Positions 23,710-33,972 of a DNA stretch of 64,000 bases are shown piece after piece; within the stretch, counting starts at the first letter, position 1, and each line of letters begins with the position of its first letter. The stretch comes from Kitagawia praeruptora (taxonomy: Eukaryota; Streptophyta; Magnoliopsida; Apiales; Apiaceae): assembly GCA_037693485.1 (NCBI GenBank), contig CM075354.1, positions 63,845,501 to 63,909,500 of the forward strand. Direction: 5' to 3'. The position numbers and the translations under genes are program-made. The notes below the pieces were generated by a model. That model made no database searches and was not told the DNA's origin. It worked only from the letters and a program-made list of their open reading frames with translations.

Positions 23710-24315
23710 TAGAAAGCAGTGGAAAAGGAATTTGAAAGGGCGCTGCAAGATAGAGTTATGGAAGAGACTAAAGACAAAAAGAATGCTGTGGAGTCTTATG
23801 TTTATGACATGAGAAACAAGGTATGCTACCATGCTGTAGTCTTGCTTTACAGCGGATATGAGGGATGCATGTACATCTAGTCTTACTTTTGTTGTTGTAC
23901 CAAATCCTTTTTCTTCTGTTATGTTCTGTATTTGAATTTACTTAAGGTACTTGCCTTTGAGGTGATGCCATTGAATTCAGCTACAAGGAGCACTCGGAAA
24001 GAGGAACTGTTATTGATCAACTAGTTTACTGTATTAATAGCTACAGAGAAGCAGCAATGCCGACTGATTCCAAGTTTGATCACATTGAACTTGCTGACAA
24101 GCAGAAGGTAGTTAACTATTAGGCTTTTTTCCCCCTTTTGGTGATCAGAAAAGTTATGTACCGTATAGCTCATTACTTGTCTGGATGTATAGGTTTTGAA
24201 CGAATGTGTAGAAGCCGAGGCTTGGTTAAGAGAGAAGAAACAGCAGCAGGATTCATTACCAAAACATTCAAATCCAGTTCTTTTGACAGTTGATGTGAGA
24301 GGAAAGCTGTTGACA
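23710..24315 (+). pseudogene. Captured HSP70-14/15-like (Hsp110 class) fragment
   Basis: Three exons match the C-terminal part of plant Hsp110-type chaperones, which act as nucleotide-exchange partners of cytosolic HSP70. Exon 1, 23710-23820, encodes EKEFERALQDRVMEETKDKK and AVESYVYDMRNK, with donor GTATGC. Exon 2, 23960-24107, encodes GDAIEFSYKEHSERGTVIDQ, LVYCINSYREAAM and KFDHIELADKQK. Exon 3, 24193-24315, encodes VLNECVEAEAWLREKKQQQD and SNPVLLTVDVRGK. The ATPase and substrate-binding domains are missing. The segment between exons 1 and 2 of the parental gene (LSDKYQ region) is absent, and exon 3 ends in altered sequence. It lies wholly within the CACTA, so it is captured DNA rather than a resident gene. 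Confidence 0.88.
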
Positions 24316-25354
24316 GGTAAAGTCCTTTCAGTTTTCGAAAATGTGTCACATACAAGTTTATTATACTATGTGGTTTTAAACTCGGGATATAGTATCTTGA
24401 TCAGTTAGCCTGGTGACCAGTGTTGGTATGGCTGGCATGTTTTTTATTTTCACGTTGTTTCTAATGTAATGTTTGAGCAAGGCTTTTGTTAGACAGTTAA
24501 GTGTACTTTGCCATACTTTTTTTTTCTGGTTCGACTATTTCAAATGAATGAAAGGCTCTCCAGAGTTATGTAAAGCATGTTCATGTTTACTGCCAGGGTT
24601 ATATCTAGATAAGAGAAAATGGGTTTGGATTCTCAACCAGTTTACAAGCCTAAAGCCTTTAACAAATAGAAATCAGACGAGAACAACAGCTCCTTTGTCA
24701 AGTAAATTATCGTCGTATGAACTTGTTGCCATACAGTTAATAGTTTTTTGACCGGTAACTAAGTAGATTAAGTGAATCCTGTTAACTGTGAATACACTAA
24801 CTCACAAATTTGTATACTGTGATGCTCATTTTGGAAACTTGAGGCTTCAAGCATATAATCCATCGAGTGTGTAAGCATCTTTCTCGGTAATTGTTGACAT
24901 AGAAAGTTTGCCTTTTTGTAGTTTCTACTTTTAAGTAGCTTAAAGTTACTTAAGGGGCTCAGCAGCAGTTTTACTAGTACACACAGGCGCTAATATTATC
25001 ACAAAGGAAATTTACTGCAACAGCATGACAGTAGTCACATTATTCTGACATCGAAGTTGAAATATCTAAAGGCTTTTTGTTTGTTTGCTTTTCGAATTAA
25101 CAAGCAGGCACTCTATTTCTGGACCAAAATTAGGATAATCGTACAAGTTCTCTAGTTCTGGAACTGAGCAATTTTCCTAGCAGTTTGTTCTTGAACTTTT
25201 AGGCATTTTGACTTACATCCTATCATATATAATCCACTTGATTTTGCAAAATTCTCTATAGTGCAATTTACTGATCCTTTTTAATGTTAATGCAAACACG
25301 AAACTGCTTAGCTTTTATATTAATTCACGAATTTATTGCTTTATGTATTCACAG

Positions 25355-25541
25355 ACTCATGTCAGAACAAAAGATGATGATCTAGCTGGTGAACAAAAAG
25401 GTACAGGAAAACTTGACATGGGTGCTTAAAAAATTGGGTGAGGCGAACCCAAACATCAAAGTTGATCTGGGGGAGCTTTGTGCGACCATCTCGAGTGACA
25501 ATGAAGGTGGTACTCCATTGACGGGTGGCACCAGCTCTTAA
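25355..25541 (+). pseudogene. CACTA transposase-type C-terminal exon
   Basis: After an ACAG acceptor the frame reads LMSEQKMMI, a TAG stop, then VQENLTWVLKKLGEANPNIK, VDLGELCATISSDNEGGTPL, TGGTSS and a terminal TAA. This ending resembles the C-terminus of plant En/Spm (Ptta) transposase-associated proteins. That family match rests on motif memory only. The in-frame TAG and lack of upstream domains make it a remnant. Confidence 0.5.
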
Positions 25542-27599
25542 TTCCATCTGTTATGTTTTACAACGTCTTTTGCTATTATGTTAGACTTCCGTACTTAGTA
25601 ATTAAGATTGTAGTTTTATGACTAGTGGCACCGACTTTTATGCCTTTTGCTTTGAATTTGGGTTGTTGGTTGAGACTGTATTGAATCTGTATGGATTGTT
25701 ATGATGGTAATTAATGTCTGTTGTGTTGATTTGGTTAAGGGAATGAATATTTTCATATTACTGATTTTTTGTTTAAAATAAAAAAGTGTTGCCATTGAGG
25801 CTATAAAATGTTGGCAAAAAGTAAAAATAATGTTAAAAAATGTTGCTAGCAAATGTTGCTATAGCCAAAATTTGTGTTGCCATAAAAGTAGGCCCCACTG
25901 ATGGGTCCCACGATGGGCCCCCATTGGTGGGCCCACTTTTTTGCAAAATGTTTAACCCAAAGGCAACATAATATCATGTTGCTAAAAACTGATAATATTG
26001 TTGCCATAACTAATCTACGCCAACAGAAAACTGATGTTGCCATAGAGAAGTAGAATGTTGCCTTTGACCCCAATGGCAACGGCAAAAATAGCAACACCAG
26101 CAAAATGTTGCCTTTGGGGTTTTTTGGGCCTAAGGCAACATATTTCGGGCCTACGTCAACATTTTTTTGGTGTTGCCGTAGGCCTTTTATGGTGTAGTGA
26201 TTCTTTGAGTTAGATATGACTATTAGAGTTTATGGTGATAGCCATCAATTTGTTTTTAATGATAACTTAAAATATGTATATTCAGTTTGGGAGTTCGTAC
26301 GTTGAATTTTGTATTCTTTTCTATCAGAATATGGTTTAAATATTAGTTTTTTAACTCATAAATGAAGAAGGAAAATTAATTCGATATGATGGTACCCGAT
26401 TCGAACCATAGACTTTTAGATATACCGAACCTGAATTTTGGAATTTAGGTTTAGATATAAATTTTAAACCCAAAGTAGTTTCGATTTGCATTTGGATTTA
26501 AGTTGTACCAAACCGATATCCTATCCGAAATTTGAAACCCGATCCACTATCGAAACCCGATATATAAATAATATAATATTATAATTTGAAATTATTTTAT
26601 ATAATATTTTAGATGTAAGACATATTATTTTATTTATTTTTATTCAAATATTTCATTAGAAAGAGTTAATACTAATTTAGTAATTAGAACTTCTATTTCT
26701 CAATCTCAAATTTTATTGACATATTTAAGATGTAATTTTCTTTACTTTACATAAAATTTTCATTTTTGTGTATAAAAAGATTTTTTTAACATATTTTAAA
26801 TTTTACTTAATATGTTAATTCGTATATTATGTTATATTTTACTACTTAAGTTAATCATTTTAATTTTTAATTTTTGTATAAATATAATTAACATTGTTTG
26901 TGTGTAACAATTATTTTAATTTTGACTACATTATTACTAATTTTGGATACCCAAAAAAATCAAATCTAATTCGAAATCCGACGAATTTAGTTTCGGATAT
27001 TGGTTTTGGATTTGAATTTATTTTTAAAACCCAAAAATATTTGGATGTGGGTTTGGATTTTACAAAATTCGGATCAAACCCAACTCGTTCATCCAAACGC
27101 GTAAAATAAGACATTTGAAAATGAGTATCATTTTTCTTTTTTCAATTTAACTAACATGTTAAAATTGAAATTTGTACATGAAACTAAAATCAAATGTGTA
27201 ATATATAAATACGTAATCACATTATTATATATGTGTCCTTGTAATTTGATTATTGGGTTAAAAAACATGAAATTCATTTTCATTTAACAATGAGTATTGT
27301 TTCTGACATATATTAAAAGAAAGCGCTTATGTAGATCTGGAAAATCGTTTGTGTTGTGTAAATTCATGTCATGCCATGTGTATTTGGGGTCTTGCATGAA
27401 AATGACATAAAATTATTTTGTGTACCCAAAATTCGAACACAAAATGCTACTAAACTACGTTTTTTTTTACACGAAACGAAAATAATACGCGAAAAAAATA
27501 ATATGACAATTACATGTAATGTTATTCTTTGCCCAAATTATCTAAATATGTTACTATATAATTGAAAACAACATTGAAATGCTACAAAATAAAACTAAG

Positions 27600-28035
27600 A
27601 GTAGAGTACATAAAAATGAATCCCCCCCCCACCTTTTTTTATTTTGTTTTTTGTTAATAAATATCTCTGTTTGGTTAAAATCTTTCTACCAAGTTATTAA
27701 ATTTTTTACCTATATTTAAGGTTTAGTATTAAAAAATATTAAGCTAAAGTTTAGGGGTTGACATCTCCATTTTGGTTGATGATAAGCCCATTTTATTATT
27801 TTTCTTAATTTTGCTTTGTTTTTCAATAAATATCTCTCTTTATTGAGAGTCTAGTACCACGTTGGTAGGTTTTATCTACTGATATATTGGATTTAGTACT
27901 TTATCCTTGTGAATGATAACTCCCGTTTCTTTTCCTTGATTTTATTTTGATTTTCAATAAATATATCTCTTTATTGAGAGTCTAGTATCCCGTTAGTGAA
28001 TTTTGACTATCCATATATTGGGTTTTGTTCTTTCT
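27600..28035. repeat. Three degenerate repeats of about 130-180 bp
   Basis: A block containing TTTTCAATAAATATCTCTCT, TTATTGAGAGTCTAGTA and CATATATTGGGTTTTG-like sequence recurs at about 27640, 27820 and 27950. No coding potential. Confidence 0.55.
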
Positions 28036-28617
28036 CTTTTGAGAGTAAGTTCCTTTATTTTGGCATCGAGGATCTTAGATCTACATGATTTTTTTATATT
28101 GGTTCATTGATTTGGAATTTAGATAGTGTAGAATCGCAGTTATGGTTAGTTGTTCGAACACATTCTCACAAATCACATATGTATTTCTCTCATGATTAGA
28201 ATAAATTGTTGGATTATTTCGCCAAAAAGACTATATATTTCAAGATCTTATCAACGATTGTAGTTTGGATTAAGGAAACCTTGTTACCTTGATATGATCT
28301 TTTTTAATCTGTGTTTGTCTAATCTTGATTATTTTTACAGATGTATGACATTTTATTGATAAATTATATACCTATAAAAAATATTGATTTAGAAGAAAAT
28401 TTGAATGATTATTTGTGTAGATGACATATGCCCTTTTGTTGATAAATAAATTATCTATAAAAAAAAGTTATTTATTAGAATTTTTGCGTTGAGTTAACCA
28501 ATTTGCTATGAAATATCAAAAAATAGTGATTTTAATAATAAGTTTAAGAGTGATTTTGTCCAAAACTTTGGTAGTCAGTAATCTGGTCTTCAGTACAACA
28601 AAATAAATAGGAACCGT

Positions 28618-29600
28618 TAAATCATAAAATAAATAGATGAAAAACGTTTGATCTAACATAATAAATATTTTATATTTTAACATGTAAACTAAAAATTGAA
28701 TTTATATTGAAATACGAAAAAGTGTATGTCAATGATTTAAATCATATATAATTTGGTTTTCTACATTGAATAGGATTATCAATGTAGGTCTTCTACACTG
28801 AATAAGATTAATGTAAAAATTCGTAATTATATTTTCTCTTGAGATTCTGAGTGTTTCCATTTCGATAATAATTGTTAGATCTTCACTAAATTACAGATAA
28901 TTTTATAAGTTTCGCATGGGCTATAAAATCATCCAAATCTGATTTTTAGATCTTGAGATAGAGCCCAAATACTAAATATGAACTTTTTTTAATATTAGTA
29001 AAAAAATAAATAAAATTCAATTATATCCTTTTTTAATAATATCATTTTCATGTTATAATTTTCTTTTTAAAATATAGTTCTAATACAATCTTTTAAATCG
29101 CAAAATAAATAGATGAAAAAGGTTGGATATAACATAATAAATATTTTATATTTTAACATGTAAACTAAAAAGTGTATTGATATTGAAATACGAAAAAGTG
29201 CATGTCAACGATTTAAATCATATATAATTTGTTTTTTCCACATTGAATATGATTATCAATGTAGGTTCTTCTACACTGAATAGGATTAATGTAAAATTTC
29301 GTAATTATATTTTCTTTTGAGATTTCGAGTGTTTCCATTTCGATAATAATTGTTAAATCATTACTAAATTAAAGATAATTTTATGAGGTTCGCGTGGGCT
29401 ATAAAATCATCCAAATATGATTTATAGATCTCTAAATACATCTCAAATAGTAAATATGAACTTTTATTAATATTAATAAAAAAATTAAAAAAATCAATTT
29501 TATACCTTTTTAATTATATCCTTTTCATATTATAATTTCTTTTTAAAATTCAATTCTAATACAAACTTTTTTAATTATATCTTTTTTAGATTATAATTTT
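28618..29600. repeat. Tandem duplication, about 475-bp unit
   Basis: Blocks AAAATAAATAGATGAAAAA, ACATGTAAACTAAAAA, ATTGAAATACGAAAAAGTG and GATTATCAATGTAGGT occur in the same order from 28624 and again from 29099. Scattered substitutions indicate an older event. No gene is present. Confidence 0.8.
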
Positions 29601-29739
29601 CTTTTTAATAAGATATAATCTTGATCGTCTATTTTAAAAAATATTAGATTCAACGGTTGTAATTATTTTGGTAGTACATCGACCAAAATTATGAAAAAGA
29701 TCGATTTTACGCTTATTATATATAAGGATACAATATTTG

Positions 29740-30332
29740 TATAATCCTAATTGATTTAAATTTAAAACACTATTTATTATAAATATTTTTTGACATTAAA
29801 AAAATATATAATATATGGATATGTTAAATCAAGTCGTTACTATATTTAAATTAGAATTGTTAACTAACCATTGTTAGTATAATAGGATGAGAATGATAAA
29901 TAAGGAAATTGTTTAATATAATATGACTGGTCTAAAATTTATGAATGATTTCCAATTGGTCCTAAAATAATTCAAATTTTCTCATTGGTTGACTGCATCT
30001 AACTCTAAACCTGGGTAGACTCAAGTATTATAATAAAGGATATGATTTCAAATTAAAATAGTAATTTTTTAATAATTTTTTATTTAAAAAATATGTATTT
30101 ATGGATATGTAAATATTAAAAAATATGTCTTTATGGATATGTCTAATAAAATCATTATTATAATTAAATTAGAAGTGTTAAATAACCATGATTAATGAGG
30201 TAGGGTGAAATTGTAAATAAGAAAAACTCTTGATATAACATGATTGGTCTAAAATTTAGGAATTATCTCTTATTGGTTCTAAAATAATTCATAGTTTTCT
30301 GATTGGTTAACTGAACATTGGTAGACTCGGGT
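29740..30332. repeat. Paired Helitron-like repeat units
   Basis: Two units (about 29810-30050 and 30110-30325) share GGTCTAAAATTTA, TTGGTYCTAAAATAATTCA and GACTCRRGTATTATAATAA. Inverted relatives occur at 58930-59130 and about 60545-60650. The recurring TATTATAATAAAGGA-like edge suggests a transposon terminus, but the class is uncertain. Confidence 0.5.
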
Positions 30333-30338
30333 ATTATA

Positions 30339-30340
30339 AT

Positions 30341-30392
<52 letters not shown>
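30339..30392. repeat. (TA)n microsatellite
   Basis: An uninterrupted TA run of about 50 bp. Confidence 0.95.
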
Positions 30393-30393
<1 letters not shown>

Positions 30394-31329
30394 AAAATTA
30401 GTTTTCTAATTATAATCCAGTTACAATTAATTCTAATATGAAATTCCAAGTTATTATTTAATTAATTCGCACTTAATTATTAATAACTAATTTCATAATT
30501 AGTTTAAGTAATTTCGTTTTTCTATTTACTTAATTAATATTATAAATAGAATAAATTACTTAATTAATTTAAATTCATAATTTAAATTATTTCTCCTTCC
30601 ATTGTGTGACCTTGTATGTTATTATTACATTGGCAACAATTTTTATATCTAATTAAAATTGTAAACAAAAAGTGACATCTAGTAATACATCATTGATGCC
30701 CAAGTAATCATAATTAAATCAATGATTCGATTAAGCCTTTCATGAATAATGTTCCATGTAATATAATCCCTTTAACCGTGATGTTCTAGATTAAACTCAA
30801 GGCATGTAATGTGTCATCCTCTTCATAATTTAATCTTAATTTTCTTGATCGATGAGTAGACTATTAAATCTAATCAACATTTGAGCACGGCCGTGCATTC
30901 CAAAGTCTCATTCAAATAAGAGGCCAATAATATCACTCCTCTAACTAGGAGGGTTAAATCCCATCTAGATCATTCATATTTTTCATAGTATTCATAATAT
31001 ACCACGATCCATTTATTCCATACTGTACTTGTCTTACTCACAATGTATATAATCCACATGTTAATGATCCCACAATATATACACACTCACACGGGTTAGA
31101 GTATAAGAAGGCAGAAACGACACACTTAATAATATTAATAGAATATAAGCAGAGTTATTACAATCCCAAATGTTTACTGAATAATGCTACTGATGTATCC
31201 TCTAAGTGAAGGCACGTCAGGAGCTCAACCTTCTGTTTCTTAATACAGCCTTACATAAGTCATATCTATAAATAAAGTAGATTAACAAAAGTTGCAGGCT
31301 GATCTAGTTGGTTCTCAATACCCCGGGTA
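30393..31329. other. Non-coding, retroelement-like sequence
   Basis: No open frame or terminus is seen. Blocks such as GAGCACGGCCGTGCATTCC and CTCCTCTAACTAGGAGGG are of higher complexity than the flanks and look like retrotransposon untranslated DNA. This is an impression, not a demonstrated match. Confidence 0.3.
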
Positions 31330-33076
31330 TGACTGTCACGATACTGTTCACAGAAACGCCTTGCGTTTCCCATTCGCTTGTGTGGTGTGTTCCATATCTT
31401 TGGCATCTTGCTTAGCTATTGGGTAAAAGTTTTAAAACAAAACAAGAGTGAGCAACAGCTTAGCAATATAATAAAAGTATAGCATTAATCTGCATTTATG
31501 GAAAAACCTTTTTTAATAAAACCATACAAGACAACTATTGGCATCTTGCTTAGCAATATCATTGGCATCTTGCTTAGCTATTGTGTAGAAGTTTTAAAAC
31601 AAAACAAGGGTGAGCAACAGCTCAGCAATATAATGAAAGTATAGCATTAATCTGCACTTATGGAAAAACCTTTTTTAATAAAACTATACAAGACAACTAT
31701 AGTCACAATACTTTATAAATGAAATCATTCCCTTTACCGGAAAATAAATTAAACTTATTACTATCACAGTAATTCACTAAATTGAAACCATATCCTTTTT
31801 GGAAATATTAGAAAATAGTACTATCATAATACACCAACAACTAAAACTCCATCTTTATTCGAAAGATATTTGAAAATCATCCTTGCCGTAACAATTTATA
31901 AAACATTGTGCATTCCTTTTAAAAACTTTTGAATATTCACCCTTGTCGGGATTTAATAAAAATCTGGATGCATAACCCTTTTTGGGTAGAAACAATCTGC
32001 AACCCTAGATACTACAAGATGAGAGTTTTTCCTTTCAAGTAAATTCCCCATGATACTATTGGTAACTCAGCACTTCGACCTCGGTTACAACATCAGGGCC
32101 CTTCTCCGAGTGGAGAATTCAAATGAACTATGTATTGGGAGTTATAAGCGCGCCCTACGCTTGATGATCAGTCGTTGTGCATGGTGTTCATCTTTGATCT
32201 AACTTTCTACATGTAGAGGAGGGATATCCGGTTTCGCGAGCTTCTTCGATTTTGCCCTGACCGCATATGGGCGCTGGCTAGACGACACGCTAACTTCGCC
32301 ACTTATGCCGTTCTCCTAGTTCTTTTCATAGAATCTGTTAACCTGCAACCGAAACGAATTTAAGTCCCCGGGTAAATACCCATTCACAGATCTTACTCGT
32401 ATCCTTTGGTTACTTTCGGAATTAAATGGGAGCTAACCGATAACTATAAGTTGGCCTCTAGCCATCAAAGTCATTCTGAACGACAAATTGTCCTCCTAAA
32501 ACCAAATCTAAAATCTTCATACTTGTTTGATGAGTCGGGAACCTTAGTTTATTAAGGCTATAATCCCAAAATATTTTTTAAGTCATTAGCGAAGGGAGAA
32601 GACATTTTCCTTGCTCCCAAAACCCTGGATTCCCAATTTTTTATAAGTTCGAAGGTGTTTGGATATGCTTTAAAGAGCGAGTATATGTGTGAATATATAT
32701 TTGGGAACCCCGATTATTTTCAAATAATATTCTGAAGGTCGAAAAATATTTCAAATAATATTTAAAGGACTTGAATAATTTTTGAATAAATAATATAATT
32801 TTTAAATCAATTAAAGATATTTAATAAATATTTATTAAAAAAATATCTATAAATAAATGATTTCTCAAAATAAAATTGCTTTAATAAAATAAATATTCAA
32901 ATAATAATTATTAAAACATTTCCAAGTATTTAATACTTTTTGGAAATATAAATAATGTTTGAAAAAACATTTAATCGAAAAATAACTAATATCGTGTCTC
33001 TAGAAATCCCTCCGGGTTTTTATTGTAGTCTTAGTATCATAAATACCGACTCCCGGTCTAGAGTCAAAAATAAGTC
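31330..33076 (-). repeat. Long LTR-like repeat, minus-strand copy, part 1
   Basis: This is the reverse complement of blocks in 1-3400 (shared 18-mer at 32255-32272). It is cut at 33076 by the Mutator-like element and resumes at 37704. It contains a 162-bp tandem duplication starting TTGGCATCTTGCTTAGC at 31399 and 31561. Confidence 0.55.
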
Positions 33077-33311
33077 GGGTTAAGTATCAAAATAGTCACT
33101 GAAGTGTAGGCCATGTATCAAAATCTTCACTCTAGTAATCGGGGTATCTATTGTACCACTCTAGTGAACGATAATGACACGCCGTTAGAGTTGACCTGTT
33201 GACCAGATGGAAAAGTTGACGTGGCCCAATTACGTGTATTGTAATGGTTGTTTTTATATTACGTGGACAAACTCTGGCGTGTAACGGCTATATATGGACA
33301 TGAATGCTTAC

Positions 33312-33314
<3 letters not shown>

Positions 33315-33362
<48 letters not shown>
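33315..33362. repeat. (TA)n microsatellite inside the MULE
   Basis: An uninterrupted TA run. Translated frames through it are artefacts. Confidence 0.95.
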
Positions 33363-33365
<3 letters not shown>

Positions 33366-33447
33366 GGTTCTATTGTATGATTTTCACAATCTAAGAAAAT
33401 CCTTAATTTCTGTTCAATTGCTTGCAGCAGTAGCATGTGAACATGTC

Positions 33448-33953
33448 GAACTTCGAAAGCCCCATGGCCAAAAGCAGTGCCTTCTCTTGATTCCGTGAAA
33501 AATTGGGATCACAAATATTGTCCTTTTGGCATAAAAGCTCGAATTTATACTTCTTGGTCTCTCAACAATCCTGGGAGGCATTTTTATACATGTTCTAAAC
33601 GCAAGGTAATATGAGAACTCCAAGAAGATGAAAGTATGAACTAAAATTTTAATTTGTAGGTTGCTGGTGGTTGTGATTTTTTCAAATGGTATGATGCAGA
33701 CTTTACTGGAAGAGCAAGAACTATGATTACGGATTTAAATCATAGAAGGATTTTTTTGGATGAGAAGATGAGACTTACTGAAGAAGACCTTGACAAAAAG
33801 ATAGAGGAACAGAGAGCTTTGAAAGTTGAAAACCAAAAAATGTGTGACCAAACTGTGGCCATGGAAGGTGAAATGAAGATGCTCGAAAGAAAATTAAAGA
33901 TTTGCATGTTGGTTATTTTTCTGTTATTGGCTTTTCTTTTCTACGAGAAGTGA
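33448..33953 (+). pseudogene. GRF-type zinc-finger, coiled-coil, TM-tail protein
   Basis: Two exons (to 33605, and 33660-33953) join in phase at a GTAATA donor and TTTGTAG acceptor. Exon 1 reads YCPFGIKARIYTSWSLNNPG and RHFYTCSKRK; exon 2 begins VAGGCDFFKWYDAD. This is the GRF zinc finger (NPGRxFYxC ... GCxFFKW), usually a nucleic-acid-binding fold. It is followed by a charged helix likely to form a coiled coil (EEDLDKKIEEQRALKVENQK) and a C-terminal hydrophobic segment (ICMLVIFLLLAFLFY) that looks like a tail anchor. The family normally has a CxCG start, but here the second Cys reads Phe. No ATG opens exon 1 in this frame; a nearby ATG at about 33442 is out of frame. This suggests a decayed N-terminus. 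Confidence 0.75.
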
Positions 33954-33972
33954 AGTGAATGTATGGAGTAAA

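Larger units (their letters stand above)
21574..26199. mobile_element. Complete CACTA element with captured gene fragments
   Basis: Both ends are inverted copies of CACTACACCATAAAAGGCCT, flanked by the 3-bp duplication ATT (21571-21573 and 26200-26202), as expected for CACTA elements. Subterminal regions (21600-21780 and 25785-26170) are dense in TGTTGCC/GGCAACA units. The 4626-bp body includes a CT-rich leader-like region (22200-22500), an HSP70-like exon series (23710-24315) and a transposase-like C-terminal exon (25355-25541). No full transposase is present, so movement would need a helper element. Confidence 0.9.
20872..27510 (-). mobile_element. Helitron copy split by a CACTA element
   Basis: The minus strand ends GGTGCGTAGCACGGGTAGAACG then CTAA at 20875-20872. 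Segments 20876-21573 and 26200-27510 are the reverse complement of 61141-62484, which ends in CTAG at 62484. The two parts of this copy match adjacent sequence in the sister, so the CACTA at 21574-26199 is a later insertion. A further ~700-bp segment (about 26310-27095, rich in GGTTTGGATTT-like motifs) is also absent from the sister. The 5-prime end is only approximate. Confidence 0.65.

Noticed and set aside
23710..24315. Functional resident HSP70 gene
   Set aside because: Only C-terminal exons are present, one parental segment is skipped, and the fragment is enclosed by CACTA ends with a target duplication.
26894..27114. Overlapping plus and minus frames of 60-70 codons
   Set aside because: Symmetry arises from inverted GGTTTGGATTT-like repeats; no protein family is recognisable.
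33304..33498. Open frame with a long Ile-Tyr repeat
   Set aside because: It is the translation of a TA microsatellite; the real signal here is the GRF exon in another frame.
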